From: Tillandsia leiboldiana
Taxonomy: Eukaryota > Streptophyta > Magnoliopsida > Poales > Bromeliaceae
Assembly: GCA_029204045.2 (NCBI GenBank)
Contig: CM055061.1
Span: forward strand, 46,648,977 to 46,712,976
Length of the DNA stretch: 64,000 nucleotides
Direction: 5' to 3'
Under the pieces are notes generated by a model that made no database searches, had not been told where the DNA came from, and saw only the letters and a program-made list of their open reading frames with translations. Position numbers and translations under genes: made by a program. This document shows positions 11,068 through 22,497 of this stretch, piece by piece; position 1 is the first letter of the stretch, and each line of letters starts with the position of its first letter.

Positions 11068-12090
11068 GAACCGAGCTGTAAACCCCCAGAACAAACAGTC
11101 ACACTCCCAACTAGAAAAATTCTAAGCTCAAAGCCCACTAAAACAAAGGCCTCCAGGTACAATAAACTACCCATCCAAAACCTATCGGGTCGGAAAAAGG
11201 ACATGCAACGAATACAGCGAGAAAAACCTTGTCATAAAACTGCCTAGGTTTACTAAGCGCACTCAAGGGATCATGCGCCAACCCACCAGTAAGACAGCCT
11301 AACCGACCCTCTTATGCAGAACACAAGAATCCAACCCAGAGCTACACCACCACAACCCCCTTAAAAAGAGCTAACTGGCACCACCCAGCGTCAAAAAGCT
11401 AAACCCCTAATATAAAGTCGCCACTTACGCACACTTGTGCGAAACGAGACACGACCTCTCTAACCAAAATCGAGCCCAAACGAACAAGATTTTCTAGCCC
11501 CGGTGGTCTCCTTTTTAACCCAAAGGAGCACCCCAAAACCCCACCACGACGATTTCTACAACCATCGGAGTGACCACAGTAAAAGCCGAACTATGGGTAA
11601 CAACCATAGGGGAAGAATCCTCATTCCCACCCATACATTGCCCAAGATGCAAAAAGAATCGGCCGACTATCTGCTGTAACCTAAAACCAGAAGACCTAAA
11701 AGGTACAAACTTAGACAAGAGGCTACCCAGTTACCCACAACCGATAAAACAGCTGACACACTAACAAACACCGGCGGATTACACTACCACCAGTCACCGT
11801 TACTAACGACGACCAGGACGTCGGCAGAGGAAGGGGTTCGGAAAACAAAAGCCGGCGCAACGATCTGCTGTGTTAATAGCCGCACCAAGTGCATGAACAC
11901 CGTCAGCAGTCCCACCATGTCCTGTGCCGGTTGCTTAATCCATTGATTCCCAGCAACTATCAAGAACCCGGTGGCAGCCGGCCTCGACCCCAACCTCCAA
12001 AACAACACGACTACACTAGCACAACACCCGAGCTAAACCGAGAAACAATACTCAACAATCCCGCACTCTCGCATCTCTACGCACCTATAC
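11068..12090 (-). other. Non-coding internal DNA, probably of element B2
   Basis: No convincing reading frame and no match to the gag or pol motifs seen elsewhere in the window. It abuts the A2 insertion at 12091, whose other flank (32603-32704) carries a primer site and the B2 LTR. Removing A2 and one copy of its TSD TATAC therefore joins this stretch to B2 internal DNA. The base composition is rich in C and A on the plus strand, as in the A1 non-coding internal region, which suggests decayed coding sequence on the minus strand. The assignment is inference. Confidence 0.45.
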
Positions 12091-14636
12091 TGTCACACCC
12101 CGGGTATAAACCGAAACCCGGGCCCGCCAACAGATCCGCCGTGCACACAGAATTTTCTATGTGCACGAAGCGCTGGTAACCTGCTCAGATAGATAATATA
12201 CAATAAAAGAGCATAAACAGAGCTGAACTAATAGAACTAAAAGTAATCTCAGACTGAACTAAGCTACAAGCTGAAATAAAAGTACAATATACTCCCAGCT
12301 CACCATAAATATACAACCAGCTGGCCAAAGCCAGACCCAAAAGGAAACTACTGAAGTCTGAGATACAAAAGGGGGTACAATAAAAACCTCGCTAGTCTCT
12401 CACTTGGGGCAGACGGTCTAGCTAGTTGGCGATCCTTTTACCTCGATCTGCTGCTGAAGGCCCAGCAGCTCCCACAGATGACTCTACAAAACAAATGGAA
12501 AGGAGGACAGAAAACAATAATGGGGGTGAGAACTACTAGACAACCAGTAGCCTCCCCTAGTGGGTAAAACCTCTAATGCTGACGCACCCACTGGGAATAA
12601 AGAGGCAAAAGAAAAGAACAGTGGTATGTAATAAAGACTGCTGGAAAAGGAACTACCACTACTATGCCTCTAAATGCAGTGCCAAAAGATAACTGTATAT
12701 ATGCAACTATAAAGCTGACTGCCCAAAGAAACCCAATCAGAGGGCCAGGAAATACTGGCACTGCCTGCTCTGTCATCACTCACAACTCACCAACTGACCG
12801 GTACCCATCACGGTCAAAAAGCCTACTCCGGAGTGGCACTCGAGGGGAGTGACCCACACGAGTAAAGTATCTCTGTATCAAACATCTCTGTAACCGATGT
12901 CTCACAATAGCAGGACTGGATCATGGCCATGATCAAAGTGGGAATACTCCATCCACTAATGCAACCCTGATCCCCAATCTGATGTGATAATAACATCCGG
13001 TCAACCGCCCAAAATTCGCGGTTGCCACTATCTCCCACAATCCCCAAGAAGAGTCTAAAGTCCCAGACTCAAGATCCAACTAAACTATCTCAAGATCCCG
13101 ATCTGACTCGATCGTCATGCATCGATAGAGAAGAATAGCAATAAAACATGTTTTCTCCTAAGTCAAATCCCATAATACAGTGCTGCAGTAAAATGGTGGC
13201 CTAACTAGATGTCCAATTAAATATACAATTATTCCTTTAAAAAGTATTAGAAAAGTGACTAAGGTTTCTTGTAAAGAATCATTTTAAAACATTATTGGAT
13301 TACTTATTTGCATGCAGTTTAGGATATAGCAATTGTCCAACTTCATTGTCCCAGATTGATCACATAGAAGCTATCAATTAATTTAGGGGGCCAATGCAAT
13401 ATGTTCATATACCACGAGTTAACTGTCACATTCATAATTGGGAAACTCTACTATTCCTAGTGAGTAAGTCAACAAAGAGGGAAACGCAACCACCCACCTC
13501 GAAAAGCGTGGACAATACACCCAGAAAATACCTGCTGTCCTCTAAGCACACCGTCAGCTGAAACAGTATCCTACAACATCACACAAGTGTACACGGTGTA
13601 AAAACTACAAGTTCCGAACACATAATTGCTGTTTTTACTATCAGCACGCAAAACGAGGAATTTCACCTCTGTCTCGAGCTCCTAAAATCTCAAAAAAATC
13701 ACGGTTGCGTTCCTCGCGAAAAGAAGCCCAAAATCGACTCTTGAATCGCCTCGATCTGATATTCCTACGCTGAGAAATAATTCGTCGAAGTCGCCGCTGT
13801 CATAAAACCCAAACAGCAAAAGAGGGGGTCAAAACACCTCGGGAATCGTGCAAAGGAATCGGAATCCAGAGAAATCATCAACACAGAAAACGAAGCCCTA
13901 CCTCTTAGGAACACACCGGCGAAGAAATCATCGAAAGAATACTCCTGTACTGCGCAGGGGACTCCTCGGACTGAAATGCGACGATAACGGGCCAAGATTG
14001 GGGAAAAACGAGGCACACTGTAAAATCCGGATCGCCGCTGTCGAACTTCCAGAAAATCTGGGAACGCACCACGAGGTAGAAAATAAGAAGATGAAAAACT
14101 TCTCTTAAGGCCCCTCCCACAGCTTCTCTCTCTATCTCTCAGAAAACAGAGAAAAAGAAGGGAGGGGAGGCCTTTAAATAGGCCCAAAAAAAACAATTGG
14201 AATAATACCCAACGTGTCCCCAGATTCGGGCTGCTACAGTGCGGCCCGGCACTTTCGAGCGGCTACAGTGCAGCCCGGCCCGAGGATTTCCGGGCGCGCA
14301 CAGTGCAGCCCAGCCCAGCCCAGCACGCGTACGGGATCCCCCCTCGTCCAACCGGCCGTCCGACCCGGCCAAGGGCCCGCCACGTGTCCGCCAAACAGGC
14401 GGCAGCCTTGCGGCCCAACGGGGAAGTGCCACGTGTCCCCCGTGATTGGCGGCGCGGTGGGCGCGCCCGCCAATGGTGCGGCGACACGTGGCCCCCGCCC
14501 GACACGGCTGTCGGCAGCCGCCGCCGCCCACGCGCGCCCACGTGCGCCCACGTGCGCCCACGTGCGTACGGCCGCACCCGGCAGCTCTGTGTGCGCCACG
14601 CGTACATGAGCCGACCAATCCGGGGCCGCCACGTGG

Positions 14637-17155
14637 TGTAATATCCGCTGGTTTAAAATACTGTGGTTCCGTTCTTGGGACTACTTTTGGGTTCTCTATT
14701 TCGCGCTTCGTTTCGGGGGTCCGGGAGGGGGGACTAATAATTCTTTGTTTCTGGACAGATCGTCGGGGCTCGCGAGTATTTTTAGTCAATAAAGCTCGCG
14801 AAACGGAGACCGCCGGCGAAATCGGTTTTGGATTCCGACTCCGGAATCTCCCGGAATAAATTCCAGAAGGTGGCGGTTGGTTCTGGCGACCAACGCGGGG
14901 TACCAGGCAGACCGGAACCCGGTTCGAACCCGACCTTTTGGTTTTGGTTTATTTTGACTTGAAACGGGTTCATTTCCTTTCCCCTTTTCTGATCGCTCGG
15001 ACTTATATCTATCTCAACTCCCCTCACTCTAGGGTACGACACCCGAGCGCAGACGAGGAGCAGACCTTTCCCCCCCCCCCCCCCCCAACCGTACCCTCTT
15101 CCTCACCGATCGTGCGGAGGATCCAAGCGGCGAGACCAAGGAAGGAGAGGGAGACGACCTCACATCCCTTGTAGCCGAACTCGTGGGATCGGATCACCCT
15201 TCCCTCCGGCAACCGAGGTGAGCACGTTAGGGTTTTATTTTCTTGCTTTTCGGTACAAGGTTTTCCTTTGTTCGTCGGTGTTGCGGGCGATACGGGATGT
15301 CGAACGGGAGGCCGCCGCCGCCGTTGTTAAACGGGAGGCTGCCGCCGCCATTGTCGTGTCCACGGGGTCGTCACCGCAGTCGCCGGGGTCGCGGGATCGC
15401 GATCGGAGCCGAAAAAGGGGGGGGGGCGTACTGTTCCTAGGGCAAACCCCTGGCCGCGGTCCACCGCGCCGGCGTGCACCCGGCGCACGTGTCCGCGGCC
15501 CGGGACCGCGAACCCGGCGCACGGAAGGGTGCGCCAGGCCGCGCGGTCCACCGGGCCGGCGGGCACCCGGCACACGCCCCAGCGGCCTGGGACCGCAGAC
15601 CCGGCGCACGGGTGGGTGCGCCAGGCCGCACGGTGCACGACATCAGTCGTGCACCCGGTGCTCGTCGCTCAGCGGGGGAGGCCATGAACCCGGTGCGCGC
15701 CTTCACCCGTGCGCGGCCCGGCCCAAGCTGCGGCGGTCCACCGCCTACAGCGTGCTCCCGGCCCGCGCCGCGGCCGCCTGCTGCCGTGAACCCGGTCCAC
15801 GCCTGGTTTCGTGCACCAGGGTTCAGAAAAGGAGTCCAGGAGCTCCGTTTGTGGCCCGTTTCGCCCCGTTTTTGAGTGTTTTTATCCACGACGATGGTTT
15901 TTAACAAATAACTTTTATGGTAGCTGTTCGGGCGCACGGCGAGGGTACTTCTTTTTGTTGGAGCTCCCGCACGTTTTCTCCTTCGTGTTTAAGGTGGGTT
16001 CCTTTGAGACCAAGTATAGACTCGGTATTCTGTGTTAGTCGTTTAACTGCATATTTGTATTACTAATGCTGACGGTCTCTATGTTTGCGATATTATCCTG
16101 TATTTCGGGTTTTTGTGCTCGTGGTTGCGACACGCGCACCCGCGGTCTGGCCACCGCAAAGGGTGCTCTTTTCCGGGAAAGCGGTCTTCGACCCGTGTTA
16201 ACCCACAAGGTGAAGTGGTGGGGGCCCCCATAGGTGTGGGGTTTGAGGCATCAAAAGGTGGGGGAAAAAGGTGCGACCTGTCGGGACAGGTGTCCGACGA
16301 GGTCAGGTGCCCCAAGGTGTGAGCGGTGCGATCCGTCGGGATAGGTGCCCGACGAGATCAAGGTGTATAGGTGTTACAGGCATTACAGATGTTGCAGGTG
16401 TTACATGTGTTCGCGTGTCACTCTTCCAGTGAGTCGAGTGGTTGCTCCGGATAGTTTTACTGTTGGGTTTGGCTTCCTTTCCTGCTTATTATTATTATCG
16501 CGTGTCGCTGACTACCCACTCCGTGACAGGTTCTTCCAGGGGTGAGCGGTAGACGGCGGTGAGGTCGAGACGGGAGTGGTCGGGCTGTGAGGAGCCCTAG
16601 TCTGTATCTCCTTTTACCTTTTTCCTTGCATTTCATTTGGTACTGTAGACTACGGTGTGGTTCGCGATACCCTTGTGGGGTCGGTGTGGATGTTGATTCC
16701 CGGTGTTCCGGATTTGATATTATGTTTCTTTTATTCGCCCGTTTGGCCGTTTTTCCAAAACAAAGTAACTAGAAACGAAAAAGGAACTTCAAAAACTACC
16801 TTTCAAAAATATGGGGTCGTGTGGGCCCGCTTTTCCAAACCCTGTGGTTTTATGAGCTTTCTAAACCGTTTTCAAAACCTCGGGTCGTGTGGACCTGTTT
16901 CCAAACCCTGTGGATTTATGGCATCTTTCCAAACCGTTTTCAAAACCTCGGGTCGTGTGGGCCTATTTTCAAAACTGTGAGTTTATCCTTTCAACTTGAT
17001 TGGCGGCGGGCACTCTGTTTAGTTTACATTGTTGATTGAATACTCGAACTGTTGTGATTAACTGAATGCTTGAATTGAGATGTTGTAATAGCCGCGACGC
17101 CGTGCATATACAGAGGAGACTCTGCCCGATTTTCGAGTAAATCTGTATATGCGGC
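14637..17155 (+). repeat. 5' LTR of B1, truncated at its 3' end
   Basis: Matches 17397-19914 and lacks the last ~108 bp. Features in order: TATA-like ACTTATATCTATC near 15000-15012, a 16-17 C run near 15070-15086, donor CCGAG|GTGAGC at 15217/15218, GC-rich near-tandem units of about 88 bp (15452-15630), acceptor CCGTGACAG|GT at 16529/16530, a ~60-bp degenerate repeat (16800-16980), and hairpin 17104-17152. GC-rich frames at 15218-15940 are not genes. Confidence 0.94.
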
Positions 17156-17359
17156 GAGACACTAGAACTGAAGGAGGACCTAAGCTTCGAGGAAGCCCCG
17201 GTGCGAATCCTAGCAAGAGAGAGCAAGACGCTCCGAAACCGAGTCATCCCCTACGTAAAGGTGCTCTGGAACAACCACGAGGAGCGGGAAGCGACGTGGG
17301 AGCTGGAATCCAAGATGAGGGAGGGCTATCCCTATCTTTTCACCGCGAACCAGGATTGA
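17156..17359 (+). pseudogene. Chromodomain end of pol, 67-codon remnant
   Basis: Read in the frame starting at 17156, the sequence gives an intact chromovirus pol tail: PVRILARESKTLRNRVIPYV, then KVLWNNHEEREATWELE, ending YPYLFTANQD and TGA at 17357-17359. The segment matches the A2 pol end (20607-20760) but keeps the YPYLF motif that A2 has lost. In an active element this domain sits at the C-terminus of integrase and is thought to guide insertion by binding chromatin. It has no start codon and follows LTR DNA directly, so it cannot be expressed as such. The Met-initiated frame over 17149-17385 is out of phase with it. Confidence 0.93.
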
Positions 17360-17396
17360 GTTTCGAGGACGAAACTCGTTTTTAAAAGGTGAGTGG
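17358..17396 (+). other. Post-pol hairpin and polypurine tract of B1
   Basis: GAGTTTCG, loop AGGA, CGAAACTC form an 8-bp perfect hairpin (17358-17377) that overlaps the pol stop codon. AAAAGGTGAGTGG (17384-17396) then abuts the 3' LTR and serves as the plus-strand primer. The same hairpin is present in A2 and in the A1 non-coding element. Confidence 0.85.
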
Positions 17397-20022
17397 TGTA
17401 ATATCCGCTGGTTTAAAATACTGTGGTTCCGTTCTTGGGACTACTTTTGGGTTCTCTATTTCGCGCTTCGTTTCGGGGGTCCGGGAGGGGGGACTAATAA
17501 TTCTTTGTTTCTGGACAGATCGTCGGGGCTCGCGAGTATTTTTAGTCAATAAAGCTCGCGAAACGGAGACCGCCGGCGAAATCGGTTTTGGATTCCGACT
17601 CCGGAATCTCCCGGAATAAATTCCAGAAGGTGGCGGTTGGTTCTGGCGACCAACGCGGGGTACCAGGCAGACCGGAACCCGGTTCGAACCCGACCTTTTG
17701 GTTTTGGTTTATTTTGACTTGAAACGGGTTCATTTCCTTTCCCCTTTTCTGATCGCTCGGACTTATATCTATCTCAACTCCCCTCACTCTAGGGTACGAC
17801 ACCCGAGCGCAGACGAGGAGCAGACCTTTCCCCCCCCCCCCCCCCCAACCGTACCCTCTTCCTCACCGATCGTGCGGAGGATCCAAGCGGCGAGACCAAG
17901 GAAGGAGAGGGAGACGACCTCACATCCCTTGTAGGCGAACTCGCGGGATCGGATCACCCTTCCCTCCGGCAACCGAGGTGAGCACGTTAGGGTTTTATTT
18001 TCTTGCTTTTCGGTACAAGGTTTTCCTTTGTTCGTCGGTGTTGCGGGCGATACGGGATGTCGAACGGGAGGCCGCCGCCGCCGTTGTTAAACGGGAGGCT
18101 GCCGCCGCCGTTGTCGTGTCCACGGGGTCGTCACCGCAGTCGCCGGGGTCGCGGGATCGCGATCGGAGCCGAAAAAGGGGGGGTCGTACTGTTCCTAGGG
18201 CAAACCCCTGGCCGCGGTCCACCGCGCCGGCGTGCACCCGGCGCACGTGTCCGCGGCCCGGGACCGCGAACCCGGCGCACGGAAGGGTGCGCCAGGCCGC
18301 GCGGTCCACCGGGCCGGCGGGCACCCGGCACACACCCCAGCGGCCTGGGACCGCAGACCCGGCGCACGGGTGGGTGCGCCAGGCCGCACAGTGCACGACA
18401 TCAGTCGTGCACCAGGTGCTCGTCGCGCAGCGGGGGAGGCGATGAACCCGGTGCGCGCCTTCACCCGTGCGCGGCCCGGCCCAAGCTGCGGCGGTCCACC
18501 GCCTACAGCGTGCTCCCGGCCCGCGCCGCGGCCGCCTGCTGCCGTGAACCCGGTCCACGCCTGGTTTCGTGCACCAGGGTTCAGAAAAGGAGTCCAGGAG
18601 CTCCGTTTGTGGCCCGTTTCGCCCCGTTTTTGAGTGTTTTTAACCACGACGATGGTTTTTAACAAATAACTTTTATGGTAGCTGTTCGGGAGCACGACGA
18701 GGGTACTTCTTTTTGTTGGAGCTCCCGCATGTTTTCTCCTTCGTGTTTAAGGTGGGTTCCTTTGAGACCAAGTATAGACTCGGTATTCTGTGTTAGTCGT
18801 TTAACTGCATATTTGTATTACTAATGCTGACGGTCTCTATGTTTGCGATATTATCCTGTATTTCGGGTTTTTGTGCTCGTGGTTGCGACACGCGCACCCG
18901 CGGTCTGGCCACCGCAAAGGGTGCTCTTTTCCGGGAAAGCGGTCTTCGACCCGTGTTAACCCACAAGGTGAAGTGGTGGGGGCCCCCGTAGGTGTGGGGT
19001 TTGAGGCATCAAAAGGTGGGGGAAAAAGGTGCGACCTGTCGGGACAGGTGTCCGACGAGGTCAGGTGCCCCAAGGTGTGAGCGGTGCGATCCGTCGGGAT
19101 AGGTGCCCGACGAGATCAAGGTGTATAGGTGTTACAGGCATTACAGATGTTGCAGGTGTTACATGTGTTCGCGTGTCACTCTTCCAGTGAGTCGAGTGGT
19201 TGCTCCGGATAGTTTTACTGTTGGGTTTGGCTTCCTTTCCTGCTTATTATTATTATCGCATGTCGCTGACTACCCACTCCGTGACAGGTTCTTCCAGGGG
19301 TGAGCGGTAGACGGCGGTGAGGTCGAGACGGGAGTGGTCGGGCTGTGAGGAGCCCTAGTCTGTATCTCCTTTTACCTTTTTCCTTGCATTTCATTTGGTA
19401 CTGTAGACTACGGTGTGGTTCGCGATACCCTTGTGGGGTCGGTGTGGATGTTGATTCCCAGTGTTCCGGATTTGATATTATGTTTCTTTTATTCGCCCGT
19501 TTGGCCGTTTTTCCAAAACAAAGTAACTAGAAACGAAAAAGGAACTTCGAAAACTACCTTTCAAAAATATGGGGTCGTGTGGGCCCGCTTTTCCAAACCC
19601 TGTGGTTTTATGAGATTTCTAAACCGTTTTCAAAACCTCGGGTCGTGTGGACCTGTTTCCAAACCCTGTGGATTTATGGCATCTTTCCAAACCGTTTTCA
19701 AAACCTCGGGTCGTGTGGGCCTGTTTTCAAAACTGTGAGTTTATCCTTTCAACTTGATTGGCGGTGGGCACTCTGTTTAGTTTACATTGTTGATTGAATA
19801 CTCGAACTGTTGTGATTAACTGAATGCTTGAATTGAGATGTTGTAATAGCCGCGACGCCGTGCATATACAGAGGAGACTCTGCCCGATTTTCGAGTAAAT
19901 CTGTATATGCGGCGGGTCTGGGCACGTGCCGGGGAAGACTGAATTTCAAAAAAAAAAAAAATTTAAGGGACTCAATCAAACAACTCTTTCTTTTCCGCTG
20001 AGCGAGACCCCCGGGGCGTGAC
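17397..20022 (+). repeat. 3' LTR of B1, complete, 2626 bp
   Basis: Complete copy with the apparent intron 17978-19287 (donor CCGAG|GTGAGC, acceptor CCGTGACAG|GT). The terminal inverted-repeat hairpin is at 19862-19910 (GCATATACAGA paired with TCTGTATATGC). An A run of about 14 at 19947-19961 precedes the terminal GGGGCGTGACA. The TATA-like box is near 17760-17772. No genes. Confidence 0.95.
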
Positions 20023-20536
20023 ACGTGGCGCGCCCCGGTCCACCGTGCACCGCGCACGCGCCGCACCTGCCCGGCCTGCCCGAGCTGCCCGCGCCTGCCC
20101 CCGCGCGCCGAGCGCACTACGCCGGGCCAATTGCGTGCCGCCACGTGGCCCGCCGGTCTACCGTGCACCGGCGGTCCTTTTCGTGGACCGAGAGTGGCGC
20201 GCCGGCCCAATATGGGCCTGCCACGTGTCCCCGGCCGGTCCACAACTCCCCCCTGCACTATTTTGCGCAGAAAACTTCCGGAGGTCCGTTTTTGGGCATC
20301 CGGACTCCAAAATAAATAAGTAAATAGCCGTTTTCAAGCGTTTTTCCGCGCTGAATTCAAATACGGCCTCCGATTAGCCTGATTCCACTCCTAAAATTCG
20401 GCAAAGGCAGCCGAATGTCAGGCTTGCTTCCAAATCCTCTCTGGTTCCAAACAACATATCACTTTGACATGTTGGGGCCCCACACACCACTAACAGGTGT
20501 TCCACGCCCCGAAACAGGGAAAACTGGGACACTACA

Positions 20537-20571
20537 TCCTCCCCCACTAACAAAAGTTTCGTCCTCGAAAC
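20537..20571 (-). other. Polypurine tract and post-pol hairpin of A2
   Basis: Sense AGTGGGGGAGGA (20537-20548) abuts the start of the 3' LTR and primes plus-strand synthesis. Just upstream is the hairpin GTTTCGAGGACGAAAC (20556-20571). Confidence 0.9.
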
Positions 20572-20604
20572 GAAAATCATACCTCAATCCTGAGCCTCGA
20601 ACAG

Positions 20605-22497
20605 CTAGGGGTAGGCGTCCATTATCGCTGACTCGAGCTCCCACGTCGCCTCGCGCTCATCATGATTGCTCCAGAGGATCTTCACATAGGGGATGGTCCG
20701 ATTGCGCAATTCTTTCATCTCCCGATCTAGGATCCGCAATGGGTGCTCCTCATATCTCAAATCCTCGCTGATCTCGAGAGGCGCAAAGTCGATGACGTGC
20801 GACGGGTCGAAGACGTACCTCCTCAGAGTGGAAACATGAAAGACATCGTGGACACCAGCCAGTCTCGGGGGAAGTGCAAGTCGGCAAGCAACTGGCCCGA
20901 TACGCTCCAATACCTCAAAGGGTCCAATGTATCGGGGACTGAGTTTCCCACGAATGCCAAACCTCCTTATCCCTTTGGACGGCGAGACTTTCAGAAATAC
21001 ATGATCTCCCACCTGAAACTCTAAGTCTCGTCGCCGAACATCAGCATAGCTCCTCTGTCGACTCTGAGCGATCTGAAGGTGCTGTCGGATCACTCTGACC
21101 TTTTCTTCTGCCTCTAACAACAAATCTGGTCCCAGAGTCCTTCTCTCCCCCACATCACTCCAATATAGCGGTGATCGACATTTGCGTCCGTACAACGCTT
21201 CAAATGGAGCCATTTGGATGCTCGCTTGAAAGCTGTTGTTGTACGCAAACTCAGCCAGTGATAAGTGTCGAATCCATCCACCGCCAAAATCTAGGATACA
21301 AGCCCTCAGCATATCCTCAAGGATCTGAATCGTCCGCTCTGACTGTCCATCAGTCTGTGGGTGGAAAGCTGTACTAAATCTGAGCTGAGTCCCCAAGGTA
21401 GTCTGTAAACTCCCCCAGAATCGCGAAACAAACCTCGGGTCTCTATCTGACACTATGGAAGCTGGCACCCCATGTAACCTCACTATCTCATCCAAGTATA
21501 ATTGGGCTAGTCGTTCGAGTGGCCAAGTAGTCTGTATAGGCAAAAAGTGCGCTGACTTGGTAAGTCGATCCACCACTACCCAGATAGCATCTGCACCTCC
21601 TTGTGCCCTCGGTAACCCGACCACAAAATCCATCGTGATGTGGTCCCATTTCCACTCGGGAATTGGAAGACTTTGTAACTTGCCAGCTGGCACACGATGC
21701 TCAGCTTTTACCTGCTGACAAGTTAAACACTGAGACACAAACCTCCCAATATCCCTTTTCATGCCATTCCACCAGAAGTGTGTCTTGAGGTCCTTATACA
21801 TCTTAGTCCCCCCAGGATGAAGGGTGTAAGGTGTATAATAGGCCTCTCTCAATATCTGCTCTCTGATCTCAGCATCCACTGGCACACAGACTCGATCCCT
21901 GTACCTCAGTACTCCCGCAGTATCAACTGAAAAATTCCCTGATCGATCACTCGGAATCTGATCTCGAATCTTGGTCAAATGGGGGTCCTCGCTCTGTTTC
22001 TCCCGGATCCTCTCCAGCAGAGTGGGCTGCACGACCAAAGACATCAGTCTAGCAGAGACCCCAGGGGATACAACCTCTATCTCGAGCCGTCTCAACTCCT
22101 CTAACAGTGGCGCCTGATTTGTAATCAACATGGACAAACTCTGCACCACTCTCCTACTCAAGGCATCTGCCACCACGTTGGCCTTTCCTGGATGGTAAAG
22201 GATATCCACATCGTAATCCTTCAGTAACTCTAACCATCTGCGCTGCCTCAAATTCAGTTCCTTCTGCGTGAACAGGTACTTTAGGCTCTTGTGGTCGGTG
22301 TAGATCTCACAGTGCTCCCCATATAGGTAATGGCGCCAAAGCTTCAGTGCAAACACCACGGCAGCAAGTTCCAAGTCATGGGTAGGGTAATTCTTCTCGT
22401 AATCCTTAAGCTGTCTTGATGGATAAGCAATTACCCTCCCTTCCTGCATAGCACGCATCCAAGTCCACTGTGCGATGCATCACTGTAGATCACATAT
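20605..22497 (-). pseudogene. A2 pol 3' part: RNase H, integrase, chromodomain
   Basis: Downstream half of pol. RNase H (IYSDASHSGLG just left of the A3 insertion, then EIYTDHKSLKYLF) degrades the RNA of the hybrid. Integrase follows, with a zinc finger (LHPG, then CLTC) and catalytic motifs ITMDFVVGLP, SIVSDRDPRF and HPQTDGQSERT, and then a chromodomain ending PYVKILWSNHDEREATWELE. Damage: a 1-nt loss near 22448 shifts the RNase H frame. The first zinc-finger His is replaced by Tyr (EAYYTPYTLHPG; relatives have EAH). A TAG at 20605-20607 falls inside the expected YPYLF motif, removing the last few residues. The 617-codon frame from 22458 starts at an internal Met and is not a natural start. 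Confidence 0.95.

Larger units (their letters stand above)
14637..20022 (+). mobile_element. Internally deleted chromovirus B1: LTR, pol tail, LTR
   Basis: Plus-strand element with ends TGTAATATCC and GGGGCGTGACA, flanked by CGTGG (14632-14636 and 20023-20027). A 3'-truncated 5' LTR (14637-17155) is fused to the last 67 codons of pol (17156-17359). A polypurine tract (17384-17396) and a full 2626-bp 3' LTR (17397-20022) follow. The primer site, leader, gag and most of pol are gone. The break in the 5' LTR falls at GCGGCG, a few bases after the LTR-terminal hairpin. The LTR copies differ at only a small number of sites, so the insertion is young on this scale. Confidence 0.96.
12091..20536 (-). 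repeat. 3' LTR of A2, split by B1
   Basis: LTR sequence occupies 12091-14636 and resumes after the B1 element and its TSD at 20028-20536, about 3055 bp in total. It is nearly identical to the 5' LTR at 29551-32597. Matching parts: terminal hairpin 12141-12166, apparent intron 12484-13901 (donor AAGAG|GTAGGG; acceptor here TTTTGTAG where the 5' LTR has TTTTGCAG), and TATA core GGCCTTTAAATAGGCC at 14169-14184. B1 inserted within the G-box-rich U3, duplicating CGTGG, which is part of a CACGTGG box. Confidence 0.96.
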
